The notes beneath the pieces are model-generated. The model was given only the letters and a program-made list of their open reading frames with translations, ran no database searches and was not told where the DNA came from. From the NCBI GenBank assembly GCA_016110215.1, contig JADWQD010000016.1, positions 62,001 to 126,000 of the forward strand: a DNA stretch of 64,000 nt. Direction: 5' to 3'. The position numbers were made by a program, and so were the translations under genes. Below, piece after piece: positions 45,437-54,909 of the stretch. Numbering within the stretch: the first letter of the stretch is position 1; every line of letters starts with the position of its first letter. Source of the stretch: Capronia americana (taxonomy: Eukaryota; Ascomycota; Eurotiomycetes; Chaetothyriales; Herpotrichiellaceae).

Positions 45437-47519
45437 GGAGACGACGGGGGCGTTTACTTTTTATTGTGTTTTGCCCCGGAGTGAAAGCTGGTTGATAGTG
45501 TACGGTTTGTGGCAGTTGGTGCGGATTCTCAATAATCCACAAGTGAATATGGCTGAGATGGTCCGAATATAATATCCCTTTGGGTTGATCGCGGGGACAA
45601 CCAAAAGGTCAATCGAGCGAACGATCTGATGATACGTGGTGCGAAAGTTTCGTCGAGAGACCGTGCGGCAGCAGTAAATGCGTGTCGAGCAGCGTTGGCC
45701 AGTATTGTTTTATCACCAGGAAACAATGAGAGGGGAGAGTCTGTGAGCGAGTCTTGACCTTTTCTTCCTCTCCCGCACACACAGAAGTGAGCAAGTTTCC
45801 AACGTTCTATCTTTGCCGTGCCGGGTTGTGATTGGCTCGCTTGTGCCTGATCTGACAAGGGTCCACTGGGCTGCTGCGTGACTGGCGGGGCCTGCTTGGG
45901 CTTTGTTGGCCCTTTTTGCGCCTGCGGAGATGCCCCGGCAGCGCCCGGCCCACTCATCGCCTCTTCTTTGGGCATCTTAAACTTGCTCGTCCTGCCCCGA
46001 TCCTCACTTTCCACCGCCTGAACTCCTCGAGCTGGCTGTAAGATTCTCACGTCTATGTATCACTGAGGACGGTGCATACATGAGTCCACAGTACGGAGTA
46101 CGAGTACACTCATCGCAATCATCACTGAATGCTAGGATTGACTTACTAGTCACCGCGTCCTCAGTACGTGCTCAAGTCCCGTCAAGAGCTTGGCCTGTTT
46201 CGTGTCCCTCGCAACACACACTCTCTTGTCTGCTTAGAGTCTCATCTTCATGCAAATTCGAGGCATCCTCACTGTCTAGAGGGTCGTATTCCTTTTACCG
46301 AGAGCCTGACGCCTCGAATCTCATTTCGAATCCAAAGCATTGGCAGTCGCTTTCATGACAAACTTGTACCATGGTGATGCCCTCGATTTTCGCTGTCTCC
46401 CTCGTGAATATGCGGTGATTCATCGTGCCCAATCTGCCCTTGGCCTTGCTGTAATGATTCAATCAATTTAAAGCTGGAGGTATCTCTGTGTTGCGCCGCA
46501 GTCACTTCCTGCGAACGGGCCCCTTGCCGGCGACATCAAACGCACAGAAAAGGAGGAGACCAGCGTAGTCACATGTTGGTCATGTCATTCACAGAGGGGC
46601 CTGAGAGCTTTGATGTACTCCATACATGCCTTGTATGACCATGGTGGAGGTCGATGATACGGCATCCTCATTGAGGGAACCATCATGTCCAAGAGAAACC
46701 CGGGCTATTTGCCAAGTGGTATTGGAACTCGAGGCACAGTCTGCGACCTACATGGTGCTAGAAAAGCGTAGGCCGTCCCTTTGCAGCTGTTCTCTGCTCT
46801 CTCACCTCATCGCGATGTTCTGGACCAGGACAACCTAAGCATATATGACAGGCTTGGTCAACCGAGGATGGGATCAAGTTTATCCCAAGGCAGTCTTCGC
46901 GCGTTCGCACGCCAGGAACTCAACCTTCGTTGGAGGTTTCTGTGATTGGTAAATGTATGAAATCATGTTCTGCCGCAGAGAGGACTAGTACACAGTTCTT
47001 CGTGCTGGACATGCATCGATCGATTAGAAAATCTGCCCGGCGGTCGGAACAACACAGCTCCAAGGTTTCCAGAATGTGGGATGAACGCTTCCTGATTGGC
47101 TCGAGTCGGGCGCGAGTTCTTGAGCTCCAGCCTTTTGATCCCCTAACGCCTGTTATGAGTTGTGCAATGTAGAGACGGTGTCTTCTAGCATAGAGCCCTA
47201 TTCGTCGGTCTGAAGCGATAGCATGGTGACGCTCTGATCCGGATCCCCGATCGAGAATGTCAATATTACCAACAAAGTTGGCGTGATTCCCGCGCCGCGA
47301 ATGGAGCTACAGCCTTCACGACAACCTACTGATGCAGACGTTCTAGATATACAGGACCGCGCTGCTACAGAGAGCCAACCCTTTTCAACACCCTCAGGAT
47401 CCATATACCAGACTCTTGTCGAATACAAACAGCTTCTTGGCTTCGCTACGGGACTTGTCCTGCCATACGCTCTCCATCCCTTACTTGCCGTCGAGGTCTA
47501 CCACCCCGGCATTGCAAGC
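45437..47519. other. Intergenic, 2.1 kb, with one uncertain ORF
   Basis: Apart from the ORF at 45529-45975 (-) and an in-frame extension of the short-chain dehydrogenase (47301-47519), no gene is seen. Bases 46080-47280 contain only short shadow frames. Confidence 0.4.
45529..45975 (-). CDS. Uncertain Pro/Gln-rich ORF upstream of the copper transporter (148 aa)
   Basis: The first ATG is at 45975 and the stop lies 92 nt before the Ctr start on the same strand. The N-terminal half is P/Q/A-rich and disordered (SPQAQKGPTKPKQAPP), followed by FCVCGRGRK and a stretch resembling a helix (KTILANAARHAFTAAARSL). No family is recognised. It could be a small gene, a long upstream ORF in the Ctr leader, or chance. 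Confidence 0.2.
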   Translation of the reverse strand: MPKEEAMSGPGAAGASPQAQKGPTKPKQAPPVTQQPSGPLSDQAQASQSQPGTAKIERWKLAHFCVCGRGRKGQDSLTDSPLSLFPGDKTILANAARHAFTAAARSLDETFAPRIIRSFARLTFWLSPRSTQRDIIFGPSQPYSLVDY

Positions 47520-48452
47520 ATGTGGCCCTTCAGCAGCGCAACTTTTGTCCCGGCGACAAGCATTAAAAGCCTCGCCGGTAAGGTCATCCTTGTGACTGGC
47601 GGCAACAATGGGATTGGGAAGGAGACGGTCCTCCAGCTCGCCAAGCACGATCCTCAGAAGATATACCTCGCATCCAGGACGGAATCCAAAGGACGCGACG
47701 CCATCTCATCCATCAAAGCTCAGACCTCGCAGGATGTTGACATTGAATACCTCCCTCTTGATCTGACCTCGTTGCCGTCGATCAAGCAAGCCGCCGACCA
47801 GGTCATCAGCAACAGTGACCGCTTGGACATTCTCGTTCTGAACGCCGGTATCATGGCTGTTCCGCCAGGGAAGACGGCTTCAGGGCAAGACATCCAGATG
47901 GGCACCAACCACGTGGGTCACTTCTTGTTGACCAAACTGCTCCTCCCAACCCTGCAAAAGACAGCAAAGGAGCACAACAGCGATGTGCGCATCATTTCCG
48001 TCTCGTCAGAAGCGCAAAACCTGGCTCCAGCCCTCGACACGATCGTCTCTACCGACAAGCTGGCGGCAACTGGGCCGTGGACTCGATATGCGGCTTCCAA
48101 AGCCGCCAACATCATGTTTGCCGCCGAGTTGGCCCGACGCTACCCGGCACTTACGAGCGTTTCAATCCACCCGGGCATCATCAAAACGGACTTGTATCTC
48201 CCGAACGCGAAGTCCAACGCGATAGTAAGATGGGGCGCCAGGATCGTGGGGCCTGTGTTGTTTGCCACCGTCGAGACAGGCGCCCTCAACCAACTCTGGG
48301 CAGCCGCGGGCGCGAAGAGGGAAGAACTGGTCAACGGCGGGTACTACACGCCTGTTGGCAAGCACCGGACCAACAAGTGGTCGACGGACGCTGATGCAGG
48401 ACGCAAGTTATGGGAATGGACCGAGAAGGAGTTGAAGACAGCGGGGTACTGA
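47520..48452 (+). CDS. Short-chain dehydrogenase/reductase (retinol-dehydrogenase-like)
   Basis: A single exon. From MWPFSSATF the protein is 310 aa, the usual start for this fungal SDR group. The Rossmann motif VILVTGGNNGIGKE, LVLNAGIM, GTNHVGHFLLTKLLLP, the serine strand VSSEAQNL and the active-site YAASKAANI are all present. The C-terminus SIHPGIIKTDLYLP is typical of classical NADP(H)-linked SDRs acting on aldehydes, ketones or alcohols of unknown identity. The frame stays open upstream to an ATG at 47301 (383 aa in total), adding 73 residues with a hydrophobic stretch (LLGFATGLVLPYALHPLLAV); this is either a membrane-anchored longer form or chance in the leader. Confidence 0.85.
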   Translation: MWPFSSATFVPATSIKSLAGKVILVTGGNNGIGKETVLQLAKHDPQKIYLASRTESKGRDAISSIKAQTSQDVDIEYLPLDLTSLPSIKQAADQVISNSDRLDILVLNAGIMAVPPGKTASGQDIQMGTNHVGHFLLTKLLLPTLQKTAKEHNSDVRIISVSSEAQNLAPALDTIVSTDKLAATGPWTRYAASKAANIMFAAELARRYPALTSVSIHPGIIKTDLYLPNAKSNAIVRWGARIVGPVLFATVETGALNQLWAAAGAKREELVNGGYYTPVGKHRTNKWSTDADAGRKLWEWTEKELKTAGY

Positions 48453-49190
48453 TCTCGTGTAATTGCTGCGACGGTGACGGGGAGGGTTCTCGATCTACCG
48501 AGCGAACGTGATGGGAACAGTACAGGAACCTGATACCCTTCTTCTGCTTGACTCTCGTCAAGGTGCTTGAGGGAGTACTGTGTAAGGAAGGTAATCTTTG
48601 CTTCGCTTACATGTGTCTGGGGGCCGATATTTTGTATTCCACCCGAAGGACTGTAATCTCAACCACCCTACGAAGGCGGTCAAATTCAACATATCTCCCA
48701 GGGGAAAGGAGCGCTCATCACAGTACAGAAGGAGCCACATAATCTACGCCGCACAAATGTACATATGCCACCACCAGAAAAGCCAAGGTGCCGAAGCGAC
48801 AAGGCGACATCGCTGCGCCCGGTCAGTGCCTGGTGATTGGCGACGCACCACATCCTCAGCTCAAGTCAGCGCCGCATGCAGGATTCAGCTTATGTTAGCA
48901 GCCGTGTGGCCGCCGACCTCGACGACTAAACAAAAATTCAATCCTCAGATGCTTTGCCCACCCGATCTCCTCCCATCCAGCAGGCAAAGCTAATCAGCTA
49001 GCATTGTCAGTTAGAAGAGCGTTCTCGCCATCGGCCTTGCATCGACCGCGGACCAACCCCGAACCATTCATCGCGCACTATTGGTCGGCGGGCTGAATCG
49101 TCCTTGCTGCGAACATCGACCCTCATACCGTGGCAGGTGGCAGGCCTCGGTCCAGGTACGAATGCAGCATCGATAGCGTCAATAGCATAA

Positions 49191-49209
49191 CATAGCATAG
49201 CATAGCATA
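49191..49209. repeat. (CATAG)n pentanucleotide repeat
   Basis: Nearly four units of CATAG with a related TAGCATAA just before. Confidence 0.9.
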
Positions 49210-49309
49210 CGAGTAGCCCTAGCGGGGGGACGACTGTGTGATCCTCCACTCCACTCCACTCGCGGCCTCGCCTCGCATCTGTCCGGTGGGTCAGGCCGAC
49301 GGACATCCA

Positions 49310-49316
49310 TATAAAA
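49310..49316 (+). promoter_or_regulatory. TATA box (TATAAAA)
   Basis: TATAAAA lies 110 nt upstream of the ATG at 49426, and a C-rich leader follows it. Confidence 0.5.
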
Positions 49317-49425
49317 ACCCCCATCAACCTCCCAACCGCCCAACCTGGAGACCTCCAAACGCCTCAGTCACATCTACCTCCGCTCGCTCAGCCGAAGCCG
49401 CAGCCGTTCACGATCCGCGTCACCA

Positions 49426-50571
49426 ATGCCGCCGCCACCGCCGCCGCCGCCCGACACGCTGCATAATGATGTCGAATCCAAACCCAACGGCGACACGACC
49501 ACCTCGGACAAGGTCGTCCTCGTCACCGGCATCAACGGCTACATAGCCACCCACATCGGGCTCCAACTGCTGGAGAAGGGCTACAAGGTGCGTGGGACGT
49601 CCCGCTCCGACAGCGCGAGGGAGCACCTCGTCGCGGGCGCCTTCCACGCCTACGCCTCGCAGTACGAGCACGTCCAAGTGCCCGACATCACGGCGCCGGG
49701 GGCGTTCGACGTGGCGGTGCGCGGCGTGCACGCCATCATCCACACGGCCTCGCCCGTCGACTTCACGCTGCAGAGCGTGGACGCCTTCTTCGGCCCGGCC
49801 ATCGGCGGCAACTTGTCGGTGCTGGAGAGCGCGCGCACGGCGGCCGGCCCGCAGCTGCAAGCCGTGGTGGTGACGTCGTCGATCGCGGCCATCGTCGACC
49901 GCTGGCGCCTGCCGGCCGACCACGCCTACACCGAGGCCGACTGGAACGAGACGGCCGAGTCCGTGGCGCGCGCCGACTTCACCGCCCCCGTCGCGTACGG
50001 GGCGAGCAAGTCCGCGGCCGAGAAGGCGCTGTGGGAGTGGACCGCGACAAACAGCCCGTCCTTCGCCGTCGCGGCCATCAACCCGGCCGTCGTGACGGGC
50101 CCGCCGGTCTCGTGGCCCCCGCGGCCCGAAGGCCTCAACACCACTTTACTCCCCATCTGGAACATCTACAGCGGCGCGACGGGCCCGGCCAACATGCCCC
50201 CCCAGATCGGCGGCGCGGGCTACATCGACGTGCGCGACGTCGCGCGCATGCACGTCTGGGCCGCCGAGCACCCGGCCCAGAGCAACGGCCAGAGGTATAT
50301 CCTGTCCAACGGCAAGGCTCCGCCCCAGGCGGCCGCGGACCTGCTGCGCAAGACTTTCCCCGAGAGGGACATCATCGTCGGCGAGCCCGGCAAGGGGTAC
50401 ACGCCCGACTACTGGTTCGTGGCCGGCGAGGCCAGCACGGTCGCCACAAAGGCGTATCAGGCCCTCGGCGTCGAGCGCTTCATCCCCTACGACCAGAGTA
50501 TACTGGATACCGTCGCCGCGTTTGAAGACCATTGGCCGGGGTTGGCGCAGAATTTCAAGCCCAAGAATTAG
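49426..50571 (+). CDS. NAD(P)-dependent epimerase/dihydroflavonol-reductase-like enzyme (Gre2-type)
   Basis: A single exon of 381 aa, very GC-rich. After a poly-Pro start (eight Pro) and ~25 disordered residues comes the extended-SDR Rossmann motif VVLVTGINGYIATHIGLQLL. IIHTASPVDF, VVVTSSIAAI and the active-site YGASKSAAEKAL (Tyr-x3-Lys) follow. INPAVVTGPPVSWP and YIDVRDVARMHVWA are the conserved C-terminal blocks of the cinnamyl/dihydroflavonol/methylglyoxal reductase group. The likely reaction is NADPH-dependent reduction of an aldehyde or ketone; substrate unknown. A TATA box lies 110 nt upstream. Long antisense frames across this exon are GC shadows. Confidence 0.88.
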   Translation: MPPPPPPPPDTLHNDVESKPNGDTTTSDKVVLVTGINGYIATHIGLQLLEKGYKVRGTSRSDSAREHLVAGAFHAYASQYEHVQVPDITAPGAFDVAVRGVHAIIHTASPVDFTLQSVDAFFGPAIGGNLSVLESARTAAGPQLQAVVVTSSIAAIVDRWRLPADHAYTEADWNETAESVARADFTAPVAYGASKSAAEKALWEWTATNSPSFAVAAINPAVVTGPPVSWPPRPEGLNTTLLPIWNIYSGATGPANMPPQIGGAGYIDVRDVARMHVWAAEHPAQSNGQRYILSNGKAPPQAAADLLRKTFPERDIIVGEPGKGYTPDYWFVAGEASTVATKAYQALGVERFIPYDQSILDTVAAFEDHWPGLAQNFKPKN

Positions 50572-51021
50572 CGAGCGAGCGAGGGGTCAGCGGGTGCGGG
50601 TTTATCGGGTTTCAACATCGAGAGACAGAGAGGGAGAGACGGCGTGCAATTAGTAGACGGACGAATCCAGACTGTAGGTTGAAAAGTGTTTCTCGCATCG
50701 ATAGAGGTGTTGCTGACCGAGCGGGTGATGCTCGTCTGGGGAGTGCAATCACGGCATGCGTGCATCATTAGCAATGAAGAATTGGACGAAACTTTTCAGC
50801 GAATCGATCAATCCCTCTCGAGCTCTTGCATGGCGATCCCGTAGTTGATGTATTCTCTATGTCGGCTTGCATACACGTATGATACATTGGCAAGATGATG
50901 ATCCGTAACCTGATTTCCCAACCAGCGTCGCTACAGTAACCATGCAGTGTGATTTCCCAGTCCAGTTCACAAATTTGTGCTCAATCACCTGATATTATCT
51001 TCCAGCAACCAAGCCTTTTGA
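50572..51021. other. Intergenic between convergent genes
   Basis: 3' regions of the DFR-like and CorA-like genes; no gene seen. Confidence 0.5.
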
Positions 51022-52839
51022 TCATGGGCCGGCCATCTCGAGTCCCACTCTGTCCGTCCTGCGCCGAAAAACTCTGTCAAAGACTCCTCCATATTGTGAC
51101 CAGAGACACCATGCACCAAAAGATGTCGTCATTAGGGATATAGCAACAACAATGTACCACCAGACTTGTGGTTGCCCGTCTTGACCCGTGACTTGTTGAA
51201 CGTTCATCCCGAAGATCGTCTAAACAGCAGCATTAGTGGACGAAACAGGCTTGGATCACACTCGAGCGCCACAGACAGATGAACGAAGGTGAAGGATGGA
51301 GATAGCAAAGTGGTCTATAATGCTTGGGGCTCTTATGGATGAGGGGAGAAGCGTTGAGTCATACCGCGGCCAAAGTCAATGGCAGATAGACAAAAGTCAG
51401 GACCGTGATCCGGCGAATGCTTGCCGCAAAAGCGTTCGCTGCTTTGCTTTCCGCAATCGTGGCTCTGGTGTCCTGCATTGTGGTGATGTTGAAGATCTGC
51501 CAGTTAAGTTAGCATCGGTGCGCGACGCCGTTGCAGCGACGTTATTTACCAGACTGATCAAGTTGCTTGTTTCTTCTGCGAGCTCTTTGGATCGAGCGAT
51601 CTGGTCTTCGACGACGTTCATGCACTTATTCAGGTAGGCTTCAAACGACTGCTGTCCACCCTGTGATGTGAAGTACGGATGAACGATCATCTGCTTCGCA
51701 ACATCCCTTGTCGCAACCAGCCTTCGGCGGACTTGCACCCAGAGCGGAGATAGCTGATGGAGCTCGCGCGTGTATCTCAGCTGGTCAGTCGGAGAAAGGC
51801 CATCATCAATGCATTTCGCGCTCTGCTTGCGTTAACGTCCTTCGTCACACACGAGCGGTGGCACCCCTACCAGACAGCGCAAATGTGCTTCCGCCTCCGC
51901 AAGGAACGCGTTCCATGTGACGTTGATGATGTGGAAGAGCTCCGTCAGAATTTGACCTTGTCCAGCAACTGCCTCCATGTGTCCGGTTAGCGTCTCTTCG
52001 TCACGCACCATCAAGGTCTCCAGAGCCTTGGCAATAGCGTGGTCGTTGCTGTCCAGTTGAATGAGACCTTTGAACAAATTCTGCTTGGTGGTGTCTATTA
52101 GGAAGATAATGGCCACTCGTGTCACATGCCATTCATGCGGCAGAAGGCCGGCCTTCGTAGAGAAGCGAATATGCGGACTGGCATCATTGCGACGTGACTC
52201 GGCGGGACGTATGCCAAGGGGATAGCTTTCCATCACTTGAAGCGAGAAGAAGGTATCTGGCTCGAGCGTCAGCTGGCATTTTATTAGTATGGAGAGTTTC
52301 TAACACGATGGCACCGTATTCCCAGTGCTGAGAATCGTGTATGGGAAATCGAAGAATCGAGGCGTTACTTGGAGGTAATACCCAAATGCTTGGATCATTT
52401 CGGGACTTGTATCGGTGACAATGCTGGAGTGAGAACAAGCTTTAGTCGAGGCGAGCGAGAGTGAGAGGCGTCAGAGGATGCTCACAAGAATGTGCTGGGG
52501 ACATCTGCCGGAGTCTGACTAGGCGTGAGTAGCATCCCAACTTAGATCGATGACCCTCACCTTGAGCATGTCAACGAGCTCCTGTACCTTCACCGTCCGT
52601 CTATGGGGTCTCCATTTCCGCACGGAGCTCGCGTTCGAAGCCCCATTGTAGATGTACTCATGGACACAACACTTGTTTGATGGAGTTTTGAGAGCCTCTG
52701 CAAGCACAGTAAATGGCAAGCCTTTGGTAGGCTGATTCCATGGCCAGCCTTTGTGAGGCTCGGTGGAAGGGATTGAAGCTGGTTTCAAGGCTTCCAAGTC
52801 AGATGTGTTTGACATCCACCACACGTCGTAGACTGCCAT
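51022..52839 (-). CDS. CorA-like membrane protein with GMN motif
   Basis: Seven exons on the minus strand (52839-52561, 52514-52486, 52423-52315, 52272-51871, 51780-51550, 51496-51365, 51219-51022) give 459 aa; exon 2 is a 29-nt micro-exon. Phase is kept across all junctions. Recognisable blocks typical of fungal CorA-like proteins are DVPSTFFIVTDTSPEMIQAF, RGLLPGEW-like KAGLLPHEWHV, WNAFLAEAEAHLRCL, LHQLSPLWVQVRRRL, ELAEETSNLISL and IFNITTMQDTRATIAESKAA. TM1 (VLTFVYLPLTLAATIFGMN) ends in the CorA signature GMN (residues 398-400); TM2 is VWWYIVVAISLMTTSFGAW. CorA proteins are pentameric Mg2+ channels, but this fungal branch is uncharacterised, so Mg2+ transport is an inference from the GMN motif. 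The start is the first ATG of MAVYDVWW. Confidence 0.8.
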
Positions 52840-54909
52840 TGCGGTCCTGTTCGTCAAAGTGAATGGTGAGTTGTATCCCTAACCACCGTTTCCGCAGTGC
52901 AAACGTCTCGGAGACAAGCCAACCGAGCATCAAGCCTCTGAAAAAGATGAGGAGCATGAAAGGCCAACCTGAGAACATCAACGAAGTGGATATAAGTAAA
53001 TGTATTCGAGAATGAGGCTGGAAGTCAGGTCGTATGCCTTTTCTAATGGCTGCCTTTCCAGCCGCAACAAGGCGGCAAGCGCATATGCATCGGCAAGCCA
53101 CCAATAAGAGTTGGAGCTCGCCTGCATATCGGGCTGTGCGATCCGATGCCGTGGCAGAGCATGAAGGCCGCTGCCCAAAGTTTTTTTATTTTTATACGGG
53201 AAACAGCCCGAGCGGGGCACAGACTGAGCGCAACTGGCGAGAGTCTCGGTTCCATATCTTGAAGTCCGGGAGTGAGGAGGCAGGCCGAGTCCTTCATGTC
53301 AGGTCAAAGTTGTCGGTGCTTCGTCTCAGTAGCGTGGCACTGAAGGATGTCCTTTATATAGGCGTCAAAGGACGCATATCCGAGGGCATGTGTGCCTCCG
53401 GAGCCAGATACAGAGAGTGACACTGACGGGTAGGACGAGGCTGAAGGCTTGCACGGTGATACGGGCGATCGTCCTGCTCGACGCAAAGGTTGGCCACGAG
53501 AAAGAAAGGGAGAGAGCGCCGGTGGAAGCGTTGCCATGCAATGGCGCTCCTTCTGTGTCTTCTCGTCTTGCCTGGTGCTGGATCAGCTGGGCCTGCGGAT
53601 GCCAGGCCAGACCAGCAGCGCTGTGTAACATGACCCCTGGCAATTTGGAATTTCCATGACTACGTGGTCTATTCCGCCGTGTCTTGACTCTTGTGCAACT
53701 TCGACCCTCGCAGATATACTCCACCTTTTCATGCTATGGCCATCATCTCTTGCATTGCGCATGCGGAACCGCTCCCCTCCCGGGGTTGAGAAGCGAACGT
53801 GCTTGGGGTTAGGCAAGATGCCTTCGGGCTTGCTGTAAGATGGCTGTCTGCGACATGAGGACGGATATACAGGTGGTAGGTCTCATTCCAGTAGTCTGGA
53901 TGGTGATTCCAGTGCAACATGGACTCAAGATCAGGTCTTCAAGAAAAGTGTGTGCAGCTGCGCGTGATAAGATGAGCAGACGTGGAAGCTGCAAAGTGTT
54001 CATTCGCCTGGGCGGCGGCGGGGCTTCAACGCCACTGTCTCAAAGGACGCCGAGAAGCTGTGGATCCACGCTCTGGCCGTCTCGTAGGCGGAAATGACCT
54101 GCTGGGGCGATCAGCCTCGTGCCGGGGGTGCCCCTCACTTGCGTAGGCGTAGGGGACATTACCCCAAGTTTCTGCGTAGGTCGAGCAAGGCACGTAGGTA
54201 CCTAGGTACGTACCCTATCAGTGCCTGTCCGTTCTGTAGTGTGGCAGGGCGGCGGAAGCAACGGGTGATGCTCCGTCGCCAAAACATGCAGAGAGATAGC
54301 GAGAGGGATTATGACAGATGCCTTGTCTCTCCGGGTTTCGCGTATCTCGCTATAGATAACGGAGCGGGTTCAGAATCATCAAACAGGGTCTCATCCGGCT
54401 TGGGCCCTTGGTCCCTCTTTCTCACTTGCTCGTCAGCCACTCGCAGTTGCAGCAACTCGCAGGTAAGTCTGGACATCACCGCTCGCACTTTGCCTCTTGC
54501 TTTTGCCTTTCTCTCATGGCCAGCTGCTTCCTCTGATGCTCCAGATCAGCCCAGATGCCTCTGCACTCATTGGCTTCCATCCCGACAAGCTCCAGAGTCA
54601 CGCTGGCATTGGCCGGAAAGAGGAACGCACTGCTACCTCACTCTCTCAATTCTGCTGTTACGAGACTCCCTCCTTCACATCTCTAGCTTTCTGGACAATC
54701 CTTCAGACATCTCCCCTTTGGTGTTTCTTGATTTCATTTGCTCCTCGATAAAGGACTGCTAGAAGCGGCTTTTGAGTTCTTGTTGCGCCCATTTCTTTCC
54801 CACAACACATTTCCTCCCCATTCGGGGACTACACTATCCTGCTCGGACACAGGGTCGAGGTTAACGGTTCGCTGTGCGGGTCCATGTCGCCTGTCCGTTT
54901 CAGCATCGC
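52840..54909. other. Intergenic, divergent upstream region, 2.1 kb
   Basis: No family motif was recognised. A hydrophobic minus-strand frame at 52799-53104 overlaps the first exon of the CorA-like gene and is treated as chance. Short palindromic GTACCTAGGTAC-type words occur near 54195-54213. Confidence 0.45.

Larger units (their letters stand above)
48453..49425. other. Intergenic and promoter of the DFR-like gene
   Basis: No gene seen. It holds a CATAG repeat (49191-49209) and a TATA box (49310-49316), listed separately. Confidence 0.5.

Noticed and set aside
49420..49923. Long antisense frame in the DFR-like gene
   Set aside because: GC-driven shadow of a well-supported coding exon.
52799..53104. 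Hydrophobic minus-strand ORF upstream of the CorA-like gene
   Set aside because: It overlaps exon 1 of the CorA-like gene in another frame, and no splice junction adds it to that protein.
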